Assembly: GCA_948467645.1 (NCBI GenBank)
Contig: CAOKFD010000026.1
Coordinates: 1-39,881 of the forward strand
Reading direction: 5' to 3'
Origin: Fimadaptatus sp948467645
GTDB taxonomy: Bacteria > Bacillota > Clostridia > Christensenellales > Aristaeellaceae
DNA length: 39,881 nt
Shown: one piece after another, positions 1 through 8,067 of the stretch
How positions within the stretch are numbered: position 1 is the first letter of the stretch
Layout: the number at the start of each line of letters is the position of its first letter
Notes under the pieces: generated by a model
Databases searched by the model: none
Seen by the model: only the letters and a program-made list of their open reading frames with translations
What the model was told of the DNA's origin: nothing
Made by a program: the position numbers and the translations under genes

Positions 1-46
1 CCCTTGATATACGGGGCTTTTCCGGTTTGTCGTAATTATACCGTAA

Positions 47-211
47 GGGCACAGCCACGCCAGCCTGCTGGTGGAGATGGGCTTCTCCACGCTGCTGATC
101 GCGGAGCGGCTCGGACACGAGAAGGTGCAGACCACGATGGACACGTACAGCCACCTGTACCCCAACAAGCAGGTGGAGGTAGCCAGACAGCTTGACGGCA
201 TTATGCCGTGA
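47..211 (+). pseudogene. 3' remnant of a tyrosine recombinase (integrase)
   Basis: The frame reads GHSHASLLVEMGFSTLLIAE and continues through LGHEKVQTT and TYSHLYP to a TGA at 209-211. This is the C-terminal catalytic block of phage/ICE-type tyrosine recombinases: the HxxR/H region, the LGH histidine and the nucleophilic tyrosine of TYSHLY. Only 54 codons remain. A TAA lies immediately upstream in frame (44-46), and bases 1-46 do not continue the domain in any frame. The arginine that normally precedes HSHASLL is a glycine here. It is therefore a truncated gene or the far side of a recombination junction. It ends about 115 bp from the 3' end of guaA, a known integration site for genomic islands. 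Confidence 0.75.
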
Positions 212-217
212 GCCTCT

Positions 218-256
218 GGCTACAAAAATCGCTGCAAATGTAGCCAATTTGTAGCC
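218..256. repeat. Three copies of a TGTAGCC heptamer behind the integrase remnant
   Basis: GGCTACA (218-224) is an inverted copy, and TGTAGCC occurs directly at 239-245 and 250-256. The cluster sits just downstream of the recombinase remnant, where integrases often have arm-type or core binding sites. That role is an inference from position only. Confidence 0.35.
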
Positions 257-260
257 GCTA

Positions 261-308
261 AAAAAGAAAAATCCTGAAAAACGCTGTATTACCAACGCTT
301 TTCAGGAT
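261..308 (-). terminator. Intrinsic terminator of guaA
   Basis: The arms atcctgaaaaacg (271-283) and cgcttttcaggat (296-308) pair over 13 positions with one G-U pair. Read on the minus strand, the hairpin is followed by a T-rich run (complement of 261-270). It lies just beyond the guaA stop codon. Confidence 0.75.
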
Positions 309-326
309 TCAGAAAACACTAATTAT

Positions 327-1862
327 TTATTCCCACTCAATAGTAGCCGGCGGCTTAGAAGTAATATCATACACGACGCGGTTAATGCTGCCCACCTCGT
401 TGACCAGCCGCACCGAAATGCGATCCAGCACGTCGTAAGGTATGCGCGCCCAGTCCGCGGTCATGAAGTCCGACGTCTCCACCGCGCGCAGCGCCAGCGT
501 GTAGTCGTATGTGCGGCCATCGCCCATTACGCCCACCGAGCGCATACCGGTCAGCACCGCGAAGTATTGGCTCAGCGACTTGTCCGCGCCCTCGCGGTGC
601 AGCTCGTCGCGGAATACCCAGTCGGCCTTGCGCAGTATGTCCAGCTTTTCCTTGGTTATGTCGCCGATTACGCGTATGGCAAGTCCGGGGCCGGGGAAGG
701 GCTGGCGCGATACCAGGTATTCGGGCAGCTTCAATTCGCGGCCCAGCGCGCGCACTTCGTCCTTGAACAGCATCCTCAGCGGTTCGACGATTTCCTTAAA
801 GTCAACGTAGTCAGGCAGACCGCCTACGTTGTGGTGGCTCTTTATGGTGGCCGCATTGCCCAGTCCCGATTCGATCACGTCCGGGTAAATCGTGCCCTGC
901 GCCAGGAAGTCCACCTTGCCAATCTTCTTGGCCTCTTCCTCAAATACGCGGATGAATTCCTCGCCGATTATCTTGCGCTTGCGCTCCGGCTCGGTCACGC
1001 CCGCCAGCTTATCAAGGAAGCGCTTTTCCGCGTCCACGCGGATGAAGTTGATGTCCCACTGCTTGAACGCGGCCTCAACCTCGTCGCCCTCGTTCAGGCG
1101 CATCAGACCGTGATCCACGAATACGCAGGTCAGCTGATTGCCCACGGCCTCGGCCAGCAGCGCCGCCGCGACCGACGAGTCCACGCCGCCCGACAGCGCG
1201 AGCAATACCTTGCCCGAGCCGATCTTTTTGCGCAGCGATTCGATGGCCGTCTTGCAATAGTCGCCCATCGTCCAATCGCCCTTGGCATGGCATACGTGGT
1301 AGAGGAAGTTGTGAATCATCTTTATGCCGTTTTCGGTGTGGTTTACCTCGGGATGGAACTGCACGCCGTAGAAGCCGCGCGCCTCATCCGCGATGGCCAC
1401 GTTGGGACAGCCCTCGGAATGCGCGGTCAGCTTGAAGCCGTCGGGCACCTTTTCCATGTAATCGCCGTGGCTCATCCAGCTTATGCCGCTTGCGGGCAGA
1501 CCCTTAAACAGTTCGCATTCGGTATCGTAGAAGGTTTCGGTACGGCCGTATTCGCGCGCCGTGGCGTCGCTGGCCGGCACTACCTTGCCGCCCAGATGGT
1601 GCGCTATCAGCTGACAGCCGTAGCATATTCCCAGTATCGGTATGCCCATCCGGAACAGCTCCGGATCGACGTGCGGCGAGTCGGGCGCATATACGCTGCT
1701 CGGGCCGCCGGTGAATATTATGCCTATTGGGGCCATCTTCCGTATTTCGTCAAGCGGCGTCGTGCAGGGCTTTACCTCGCAATACACATTGCATTCGCGC
1801 ACGCGCCGGGCTATGAGCTGATTGTACTGACCGCCAAAGTCGAGCACCAGTATCGTTTCCAT
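327..1862 (-). CDS. guaA: GMP synthase (glutamine-hydrolysing)
   Basis: It converts XMP, ATP and glutamine to GMP in the cytoplasm, the last step of guanine nucleotide synthesis. The 511 residues match the usual full length. The N-terminal class I amidotransferase has the nucleophile Cys80 in GICYGCQ and the His170/Glu172 pair in VQFHPEV. The ATP pyrophosphatase domain carries the PP-loop SGGVDSS (about 224-230). The C-terminal dimerisation domain ends with the family's typical SKPPATIEWE. An AGGAGA ribosome site precedes the ATG. It is transcribed alone, with its own promoter and terminator. Identification is secure; the recombinase remnant at its 3' end is the only unusual neighbour. Confidence 0.98.
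   Translation of the reverse strand: METILVLDFGGQYNQLIARRVRECNVYCEVKPCTTPLDEIRKMAPIGIIFTGGPSSVYAPDSPHVDPELFRMGIPILGICYGCQLIAHHLGGKVVPASDATAREYGRTETFYDTECELFKGLPASGISWMSHGDYMEKVPDGFKLTAHSEGCPNVAIADEARGFYGVQFHPEVNHTENGIKMIHNFLYHVCHAKGDWTMGDYCKTAIESLRKKIGSGKVLLALSGGVDSSVAAALLAEAVGNQLTCVFVDHGLMRLNEGDEVEAAFKQWDINFIRVDAEKRFLDKLAGVTEPERKRKIIGEEFIRVFEEEAKKIGKVDFLAQGTIYPDVIESGLGNAATIKSHHNVGGLPDYVDFKEIVEPLRMLFKDEVRALGRELKLPEYLVSRQPFPGPGLAIRVIGDITKEKLDILRKADWVFRDELHREGADKSLSQYFAVLTGMRSVGVMGDGRTYDYTLALRAVETSDFMTADWARIPYDVLDRISVRLVNEVGSINRVVYDITSKPPATIEWE
331..338 (-). other. Possible island attachment core at the guaA 3' end
   Basis: On the minus strand the end of guaA reads ATTGAGTGGGAATAA. As I recall it, the octamer GAGTGGGA is the direct repeat used by genomic islands that integrate at guaA. 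The integrase remnant next door makes use of the site here plausible. The partner repeat would lie left of the window. Another TCCCACTC at 9766-9773, inside a TPR gene, is most likely chance. Confidence 0.35.
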
Positions 1863-1892
1863 AGCAAGTCTCCTCGCAGATTAGAGTTGGTA

Positions 1893-1945
1893 TATTTCAA
1901 AAACAGCTTACTCGTACAAAGGCGCGGGCTTCGCTCTTTGAAATA
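1893..1945 (-). promoter_or_regulatory. Inverted repeat in the guaA leader
   Basis: TATTTCAAA (1893-1901) and TTTGAAATA (1937-1945) can pair in the roughly 100-nt guaA leader, enclosing a GC-rich segment. It resembles an attenuation or stability hairpin. I could not match it to the purine riboswitch or any other class by eye. Confidence 0.35.
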
Positions 1946-1971
1946 CGCCCCTGTCAGATTGGCATACATAA

Positions 1972-2000
1972 ATTTTAGTCTTCAGCATAGTTGCAGTCAA
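1972..2000 (-). promoter_or_regulatory. SigA-type promoter for guaA
   Basis: On the minus strand: -35 TTGACT (1995-2000), a 17-bp spacer, and -10 TAAAAT (1972-1977). This leaves a 5' leader of about 100 nt before the guaA ATG. Confidence 0.7.
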
Positions 2001-2112
2001 TCCGATAACCGTTAAATGCTTATCGCGATTATTAGATCAAACCTTAAATCTGACATTGCGGCCTGTTTTAGGTAGATTATTTGAAAAGCTACTATCTAAA
2101 CTGAAAAAAATG

Positions 2113-2121
2113 TGATATACT
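2113..2121 (+). promoter_or_regulatory. Extended -10 element upstream of the DUF6106-like gene
   Basis: TGATATACT is an extended -10 (TGn plus TATACT at 2116-2121), 33 bases before the chosen ATG. No good -35 sits 17 bp upstream, which is usual for extended -10 promoters. Confidence 0.4.
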
Positions 2122-2154
2122 AATTGGAGCAATAAATCGTAAGAGGTGCGGTCA

Positions 2155-2709
2155 ATGCTGGATAATTTCAAGGAAGAAGTAATCGTCAAGCGCAATCGGG
2201 GGCTGAACTCGCTCATGTACGGCATCAGCTGGGTGTTCATCGTGATATTCGGTCTGTACGCGCTGCTTAATTTTTCTGCCATCATGAACGGCTCATTGTT
2301 TACCGAGGGCGGGTTTAATTGGATCTCGCTCGTAATCACTGTTGTGTTCGGCGGCCTTGCATACCTTCTGTGGCGCTACAAGGACAATTATCGCACCGAA
2401 TACGAATACACATTTACCAACGGCGATCTGGACGTGAGTAAGGTTCTGGGCAATTCCCGCCGCAAGTACCTGACCTCGCTGCCCATGAAGAACGTCGAGT
2501 CCGCGGGCCGCGTGACCGATCCCAGCTTTCAGCGCTATGCCACGATGAAGGACGTGAAAAAGCACAACTGGTTCCTCAACCGCGAAAGCAATCTGTGCTA
2601 CTTCTACTTCGTCAAAAACTCGGTAAAGCATGTGATCGTGATCGAACCCAGTGACGAGATGGTCGAAATGGCCAAGCCTTACATGAACTACGGCGTATGG
2701 CACGGCTAA
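2155..2709 (+). CDS. Small two-helix membrane protein, DUF6106-like
   Basis: The protein has 184 residues. Two hydrophobic segments lie near the N-terminus (LMYGISWVFIVIFGLYALL and WISLVITVVFGGLAYLLW), followed by a soluble domain containing YTFTNGDLDVSKVLG and SLPMKNVESAGRV. From memory this layout matches the clostridial family of unknown function DUF6106; no function can be assigned. The frame is open back to a GTG at 2146, but the AAGAGG site at 2141-2146 is correctly spaced for the ATG at 2155, so that start is preferred. The gene stands alone, divergent from guaA, with its own promoter and terminator hairpins. Confidence 0.75.
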   Translation: MLDNFKEEVIVKRNRGLNSLMYGISWVFIVIFGLYALLNFSAIMNGSLFTEGGFNWISLVITVVFGGLAYLLWRYKDNYRTEYEYTFTNGDLDVSKVLGNSRRKYLTSLPMKNVESAGRVTDPSFQRYATMKDVKKHNWFLNRESNLCYFYFVKNSVKHVIVIEPSDEMVEMAKPYMNYGVWHG

Positions 2710-2764
2710 GATAACAATCATGGACATTATGAAGGTGCATACCTCGCGTCGGATTACCCATGCG

Positions 2765-2840
2765 CTGCGCAGGCGTCCGCCCGTTTTGGGGCGCAGTCTT
2801 TTACGGCGCAGGCGACTGACGCGCGGCTATGCGCCTTTTT
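2765..2840 (+). terminator. Tandem terminator hairpins
   Basis: First hairpin: CTGCGC (2765-2770) pairs with GCGCAG (2791-2796), followed by TCTTTT. Second hairpin: GGCGCA (2805-2810) pairs with TGCGCC (2830-2835), followed by TTTTT. Together they separate the membrane-protein gene from the cysteine desulfurase operon. Confidence 0.5.
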
Positions 2841-2865
2841 ATATTGATTAGAGGTAGAATAAGCG

Positions 2866-4011
2866 ATGCTGGCATATCTGGACAATAGCGCGACCACGCG
2901 CCCGTTCGATCGGGTGGTGGACGCAATGGCCGCCGCAATGCACGACGGCTACTTTAACCCGTCGAGCATGTACCGCCCGGCTATCGATGTGGAAAATCAA
3001 ATGAAACAGCTGCGCCGCGACATACTGCGCAATCTGCCGGGCGCGGCGGGCGACGTATACTTCACCTCGGGCGGCACCGAGGGCAACAACCTTGCCCTGC
3101 TGGGTACGGCGGCCATGGCGCGCGGCAAGCGCCGCTTTATCTGCTCGGCGGTCGAGCATCCGTCGATACTGGAACCCATGCGCCGCATTGCGGAGATGGG
3201 GCATGACGTTAAGTATATCCCGGTTGACGGCAAGGGATATATCAATCTCGACGCGCTGAGGGACATGCTGGACGATTCGGTCGAGCTGGTAAGCTGTATG
3301 CACGTAAACAACGAGGTGGGCGCGATACAGCCTATCGCAGAGATAGCCAAGCTGATAGCCGAGCGCGCGCCGCAGGCCAAACTGCATGTGGACGGCGTAC
3401 AGGCGTTCATGCGCGAGCCGTTCCCGGGGCGCTTTGTGGACATGTACACGCTCAGCGGCCACAAGATACACGGCCCCAAGGGCGTGGGCGCGCTGTATGT
3501 AAAGAAGGGCGTGCGCCTTGCGCCGCGCCAGATTGGCGGCGGTCAGGAAAGCGCGATGCGTTCCGGCACCGAGAATACGCCCGGCCTGATGGGGCTTAAA
3601 ACCGCGATTGAGGAGTACGGCAAGCTCCCCGACCCGCGCGGCCGGCTGCACATGCTCAAGCGCCGCCTGTACGACGGGCTGTGCGAGAGCGCGCCGGGGT
3701 GCCTGCTTAACGGCCCGGACGTGGACGAGGGCGCGGGGCACATACTCAACGTATCGTTCCCGGGCGTGCGCGGCGAGGTAATGCTGCACGCGATGGAGGG
3801 CGAGGGCGTGCTGGTATCCACCGGCTCGGCGTGCTCATCCAAGAAGCGGCATCTGTCGCCGGTGCTTATGGCGATGGGGATTGATGCTGACAGGGCGGAG
3901 GCGGCGATACGGTTCAGCCTGTCGCCCCTGACTACCGAAGAAGAAATCGACTGCGCGATAGCGGCGGCGGGCAGGAGCTATGCCGCGCTGAAGGCGTTCA
4001 AAAGGAGATAA
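2866..4011 (+). CDS. Cysteine desulfurase (NifS/IscS class), sulfur donor for ThiI
   Basis: This PLP enzyme removes sulfur from cysteine as a persulfide. The 381 residues are full length. Family landmarks are DNSATT at the N-terminus, SGGTEGNN (about 68-75), the PLP lysine Lys200 in LSGHKIHGPKG, SGTEN (233-237) and the catalytic Cys323 in STGSACSS. The ATG follows AGAGG. thiI begins four bases after the stop codon, with its AAGGAG site inside the end of this gene. In Bacillus subtilis a dedicated desulfurase (NifZ) beside ThiI supplies sulfur for tRNA 4-thiouridine, so the same role is inferred here. A role in Fe-S assembly cannot be excluded, but no IscU or SufU gene is adjacent. Confidence 0.93.
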   Translation: MLAYLDNSATTRPFDRVVDAMAAAMHDGYFNPSSMYRPAIDVENQMKQLRRDILRNLPGAAGDVYFTSGGTEGNNLALLGTAAMARGKRRFICSAVEHPSILEPMRRIAEMGHDVKYIPVDGKGYINLDALRDMLDDSVELVSCMHVNNEVGAIQPIAEIAKLIAERAPQAKLHVDGVQAFMREPFPGRFVDMYTLSGHKIHGPKGVGALYVKKGVRLAPRQIGGGQESAMRSGTENTPGLMGLKTAIEEYGKLPDPRGRLHMLKRRLYDGLCESAPGCLLNGPDVDEGAGHILNVSFPGVRGEVMLHAMEGEGVLVSTGSACSSKKRHLSPVLMAMGIDADRAEAAIRFSLSPLTTEEEIDCAIAAAGRSYAALKAFKRR

Positions 4012-4015
4012 TCAG

Positions 4016-5170
4016 ATGCGAGAGCTTTTGCTTGTACGTTTTGGCGAGGTATTTTTGAAGGGGCACAACCGCAACTACTTTTTCAACTCGCTCGTCACCA
4101 ACATCCGCGCGGCGGTAAAGCCGATCGGCGCGCAGGTCACTATGGTGGACAGCCGCATACTCGTTACCGGTATGCCCGACATGCAGGACTGCATCGAGCG
4201 CGTGTGCCGCGTATTCGGCGTGCATTCGGTTTCGCCCGCGTGGGAGCTGGACAAGGACATGGACGAGATCTATGCTCAGGCGGAAAAGCTGATGGAAGGC
4301 CGCACGGGCACGTTCAAGATCGAAGCGCGCCGCAGCGACAAGCGTTTCCCGCTGGATTCTATGGAGATCGGGCGCGAGGTAGGGCACTATGTACTGGAGC
4401 ATGTACCGGGCCTGACGGTAGACGTACATCATCCCGAGCACAAGCTGAACATAGAGGTACGCGACAAAGCGTACATGTACATTGACAGCTACATGGGCGC
4501 GGGCGGAATGCCGCTGGGCACGGGCGGGCGCGCGGCGCTGCTGCTGTCGGGCGGCATAGACTCGCCGGTCGCGGGCTACATGCTCATGAAGCGCGGCGTG
4601 ACTATCGAGGGCGTACACTTCTACTCCTTCCCGTACACGTCCGAGCGCGCCAAGGAAAAGGTACTTTCGCTTGGCCGTCTGCTTGCGCGGTACAGCGGCA
4701 CGTTCAAGATACACATAGTGCCGTTCACGAAGATACAGATGGAGATACACGAAAAGACGCCCGACGAGATGGGCACGATCATGATGCGCCGCTTCATGAT
4801 GCGCATAGCCGAGCGCATAGCCGTGCGCCGCAAGTGTCAGGCGCTAATCACGGGCGAGAGTGTAGGTCAGGTAGCCTCGCAGACCATGGAATCGCTCATC
4901 TGCACCGACGCGGTGGTCAACATGCCCATATTCCGCCCTGTAATCGGCATGGACAAGGTAGAAATAATCGACATAGCCAACAAAATCGGCACATACGAAA
5001 CCTCCATCGAACCCTACGAAGACTGCTGCACAGTCTTTACGCCCCGTCGCCCCGTGACGCACCCGCGTCTGGACAAGGTCGAGGCCGCCGAAGCCGCAAT
5101 GGACATAGACGGCCTTATCGCGGAAGCGCTCGCCGGTGTGGAGACCATCGTGCTTGAACCCGACGCTTAG
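4016..5170 (+). CDS. thiI: tRNA 4-thiouridine synthase ThiI
   Basis: It adenylates uridine-8 of tRNA and replaces the oxygen with sulfur. The 384 residues contain the N-terminal ferredoxin-like/THUMP region (about 1-165, including TGTFKIEARRSDKRFP) and the PP-loop LLSGGIDSPVAGYML (SGGIDS at 178-183). The C-terminal rhodanese domain of the E. coli enzyme is missing, as in Bacillus-type ThiI, where the partner desulfurase passes sulfur on directly. The start ATG is well placed behind AAGGAG at 4003-4008. It is translationally coupled to the desulfurase and ends the two-gene operon. Confidence 0.95.
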   Translation: MRELLLVRFGEVFLKGHNRNYFFNSLVTNIRAAVKPIGAQVTMVDSRILVTGMPDMQDCIERVCRVFGVHSVSPAWELDKDMDEIYAQAEKLMEGRTGTFKIEARRSDKRFPLDSMEIGREVGHYVLEHVPGLTVDVHHPEHKLNIEVRDKAYMYIDSYMGAGGMPLGTGGRAALLLSGGIDSPVAGYMLMKRGVTIEGVHFYSFPYTSERAKEKVLSLGRLLARYSGTFKIHIVPFTKIQMEIHEKTPDEMGTIMMRRFMMRIAERIAVRRKCQALITGESVGQVASQTMESLICTDAVVNMPIFRPVIGMDKVEIIDIANKIGTYETSIEPYEDCCTVFTPRRPVTHPRLDKVEAAEAAMDIDGLIAEALAGVETIVLEPDA

Positions 5171-5258
5171 TTTTTTCTTTTCAGCAGGGCGAAAGAACCG
5201 GAGAAAAGCCGCTTGTTCTTACGCGGCGCTGCTTTACTCTAACGCGGCGTCACTTGCC

Positions 5259-5285
5259 GCGCCCGCCGCAAAGTATGGCGGGCGC
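5259..5285 (+). other. GC-rich hairpin between thiI and the Nudix gene
   Basis: GCGCCCGCC (5259-5267) and GGCGGGCGC (5277-5285) form a perfect 9-bp stem with no T-run behind it. Just downstream, TGCTATAAC (5293-5301) looks like an extended -10 for the following genes. The rest of 5171-5337 holds only a weak AGCAG...CTGCT hairpin after thiI. Confidence 0.4.
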
Positions 5286-5337
5286 TGGGATCTGCTATAA
5301 CTTTATGCACAGGCGTTTACGCCGGAAAGGAGCGGTT

Positions 5338-5751
5338 ATGTCATCCGAAGTCAGACTGTACCCGTTGGGCACTCTTGCCGATTACAGGTTCGTCGTATTG
5401 CTTTCGCGCATGGACGGCCAATTCCTGCTGTCGCGCCATCGCGCGCGCACAACGTGGCAGAATCAGGGCGGCCACATAGAGCCGGGCGAAACGCCCATTG
5501 AGGCCGCGCGCCGCGAGCTGTTCGAGGAGTCGGGCGCGCTGGACTACGACATTGCGCCCCTGTGCGATTACCAGTTCCCGCACGGCGCGGCCATGGTTTT
5601 TACCGCGAATATACGCAGGCTGGGCCAATTGCCCGAAAGCGAGATTGCGCAGACGCGCCTGTTTGACGCCATGCCTGCGGAGCTTACCTATCCATACGAG
5701 TCCGCCGAACTGCTGGAATACGCCGCGCGCACGAACGCGTTTTCCAAATAG
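5338..5751 (+). CDS. Nudix hydrolase
   Basis: The 137-residue protein carries a complete Nudix box, GGHIEPGETPIEAARRELF followed by EESGA (about 44-67), with the catalytic REL.EE glutamates intact. It hydrolyses a nucleoside diphosphate linked to another group; the substrate cannot be read from sequence. The frame is open from a TTG near 5254, but AAAGGAG at 5326-5332 points to the ATG at 5338. It lies 39 bases before mrfA and may share its transcript, which would suit a housekeeping or sanitising role beside repair genes. Confidence 0.88.
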   Translation: MSSEVRLYPLGTLADYRFVVLLSRMDGQFLLSRHRARTTWQNQGGHIEPGETPIEAARRELFEESGALDYDIAPLCDYQFPHGAAMVFTANIRRLGQLPESEIAQTRLFDAMPAELTYPYESAELLEYAARTNAFSK

Positions 5752-5790
5752 CCGACCGCGCTTTGCCATGCCGAAAGGAGATGAGCGGGC

Positions 5791-8067
5791 ATGAATACGG
5801 GTCAACTGCTGGATTACCTTAAACACAACCCGGACTTTGCATCTAACGTGACGCACTGGCAGGTCATGCCTGCGCGCCCGGCCAAGTACGACGACTATCC
5901 CGACGGTTTCGACCCAGCGCTGCGCGCAGTGCTGGAATCGCGCGGCGTGAAGCGGCTCTACTCGCATCAGCGGCGCGCGCTTGATCTGGCTCAGGCGGGC
6001 AAGGACTTCGTTGTAGTAACGCCCACCGCCTCGGGCAAGACCATGTGCTACAACCTGCCGGTTTTGAGCGAGATACTGCGCGACAACGAGTCGCGCGCGC
6101 TCTACCTTTTCCCGACCAAGGCGCTCTCCAGCGATCAGGTGGCCGAGCTTTACGAGATCATAAAGGCCATGGACGCGCCCATAAAGGCGTTCACGTTCGA
6201 CGGCGACACGCCGGTTTCGGCGCGCAAGGCCATACGTCAGGCGGGGCACATCGTCGTGACCAATCCGGACATGCTGCACGCGGGCATACTACCTCACCAT
6301 ACCAAGTGGGTCAAGCTGTTTGAAAATCTGAAGTACATAGTAATAGACGAGATACACGCCTATCGCGGCGTTTTTGGCTCCAACCTCGCAAACGTCATCC
6401 GGCGGCTCAAACGCATATGCGAGTTTTACGGCGCCCATCCGCAGTTCATATGCTGTTCGGCGACAATCGCCAACCCGCGCGAGCTGGCCGAGCGGCTGAC
6501 GGGCAGGCCGATGGAGCTTATCGCCGAATCGGGCGCGCCCACCGGCGAAAAGCATGTGATATTCTACAACCCGCCCGTAGTAAACAGGCAGCTGAACATA
6601 CGCGATTCCGCGCTTAAACAGACGTTCGGCATATCGCGGCTGCTGCTTAAAAACGGCGTGCATTCGATTGTGTTCGCGCGCTCGCGGCTTATGGTCGAGG
6701 TGCTGGCGCGGCGGCTCAAGGATCAGTGCCGCAACGCGCTGGGCGAAGCGCCCAACGTGCGCGCGTACCGCGGCGGCTATCTGCCTTCGCTCCGGCATCA
6801 GATCGAGCAGGAATTGCGCGCGGGTCAGGTAGACATTGTTGTGTCCACCAACGCGCTGGAGCTGGGCATAGACATCGGCCGACTGGACGTGTGCGTGCTG
6901 TGCGGCTATCCGGGCACCATCGCGTCCACATGGCAGCAGGCCGGGCGCGCCGGACGGCGGCAGGGCGTGAGCGCGCTTATCATGGTGGCTACGTCCTCGC
7001 CGCTGGATCAGTACATAATCGCGCACCCGGAGTACTTTTTCAGCCAGCCGCCCGAGCACGCGCTCATAAACCCCGACAACCTGTACATACTCCTCAACCA
7101 CTTCAAGTGCGCGGCGTATGAACTGCCGTTTGAGGATGGCGAACAGTTTGGCGACGTGGAGGCAACGCCGGAGCTGCTGGAATACCTGTGCGAGCAGAAT
7201 ATACTGAACCATGTCGGCAATCGCTACTACTGGACGGCAGAGGAGTTCCCGCAGGCGGGCATAAGCCTGCGTTCGGCCAGCGACCAGAACTTCATGATAA
7301 TCGACATAAGCGTGCCCGGCAAGCGCCGCGTGATCGGCGAGATGGATCGCTTTACCGTGCCCATGCTGCTGCATCAGTACGCGATATACCTGCACGAGGG
7401 CAGGCAGTATCAGGTGGAGGAGCTGGACTTCGACGACAAGAAGGCATACGTGCGCGCGGTAGACGTGGACTACTACACAGACGCGAATCTGACGGTCACG
7501 ATGAAGGTGCTGGACGTATTCCGCGAAAAGCCGGGCGTTATGGCGAAGGCCGCGGGCGAGGTACTGGTCAGCAGCATAGTGACGCTGTTTAAGAAGATGA
7601 AGCTGGACACTCAGGAAAATCTGGGCTGGGGGCCGGTCACGCTGCCCGAACTGGAGATGCAGACTACGGCGTGCTGGTGGACTCTGCCCGACAGCATAGC
7701 CGATAAGTACACGCGCGAGGAATTGCAGGGCGCTATGGTGGGCATAAGCCACATTATAGAGCATATCGCACCGGTATTCCTTATGTGTTCGCCGCGCGAC
7801 ATAGGCGTGGTGTACCATGTGCGCGATCCATTTACAAACAGGCCTACGCTGTTTTTGTACGACAACTGCGCGGGCGGCGTGGGGCTGAGCGACCGTGTGT
7901 ACGAGATGGACGACGAGCTGTTTAAGGAAGCGCGGCGTATGCTGATGGACTGCCCGTGTGCGGACGGCTGTCCCAGCTGCGTAGGCCCGCCCAGCGACGT
8001 GGGCGCGGGCGGCAAGCGCATTGCGATAGAATTGCTGGGGGAGCTTACAAATGCTGTCGGGACTTAA
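5791..8067 (+). CDS. mrfA: MrfA-type DExH helicase with C-terminal zinc domain
   Basis: The 758 residues match the length of Bacillus subtilis MrfA (YprA), a superfamily 2 helicase. With MrfB it excises mitomycin C adducts by a UvrABC-independent route. Visible motifs are the Walker A TPTASGKT (77-84), DEIH (186-189), SAT (223-225) and motif VI QAGRAGRR (383-390). The C-terminal MZB/DUF1998 region has four cysteines, Cys721, 723, 727 and 730, in CPCADGCPSC. An AAAGGAG site precedes the ATG. mrfB overlaps its 3' end by 17 bases, so the two are translationally coupled as in Bacillus. Confidence 0.92.
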   Translation: MNTGQLLDYLKHNPDFASNVTHWQVMPARPAKYDDYPDGFDPALRAVLESRGVKRLYSHQRRALDLAQAGKDFVVVTPTASGKTMCYNLPVLSEILRDNESRALYLFPTKALSSDQVAELYEIIKAMDAPIKAFTFDGDTPVSARKAIRQAGHIVVTNPDMLHAGILPHHTKWVKLFENLKYIVIDEIHAYRGVFGSNLANVIRRLKRICEFYGAHPQFICCSATIANPRELAERLTGRPMELIAESGAPTGEKHVIFYNPPVVNRQLNIRDSALKQTFGISRLLLKNGVHSIVFARSRLMVEVLARRLKDQCRNALGEAPNVRAYRGGYLPSLRHQIEQELRAGQVDIVVSTNALELGIDIGRLDVCVLCGYPGTIASTWQQAGRAGRRQGVSALIMVATSSPLDQYIIAHPEYFFSQPPEHALINPDNLYILLNHFKCAAYELPFEDGEQFGDVEATPELLEYLCEQNILNHVGNRYYWTAEEFPQAGISLRSASDQNFMIIDISVPGKRRVIGEMDRFTVPMLLHQYAIYLHEGRQYQVEELDFDDKKAYVRAVDVDYYTDANLTVTMKVLDVFREKPGVMAKAAGEVLVSSIVTLFKKMKLDTQENLGWGPVTLPELEMQTTACWWTLPDSIADKYTREELQGAMVGISHIIEHIAPVFLMCSPRDIGVVYHVRDPFTNRPTLFLYDNCAGGVGLSDRVYEMDDELFKEARRMLMDCPCADGCPSCVGPPSDVGAGGKRIAIELLGELTNAVGT

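Noticed and set aside
1863..2000. Purine riboswitch in the guaA leader
   Set aside because: The conserved loop sequences of the purine aptamer are not present; only a simple inverted repeat is seen.
567..2015. 482-codon open frame opposite guaA on the plus strand
   Set aside because: It is antisense to guaA, one of many long shadow frames caused by G/C at third codon positions. It has no family motif or ribosome site.
5254..5337. Longer N-terminus for the Nudix protein
   Set aside because: The extra codons cover a GC-rich hairpin and a likely -10 element, and the good ribosome site belongs to the ATG at 5338.
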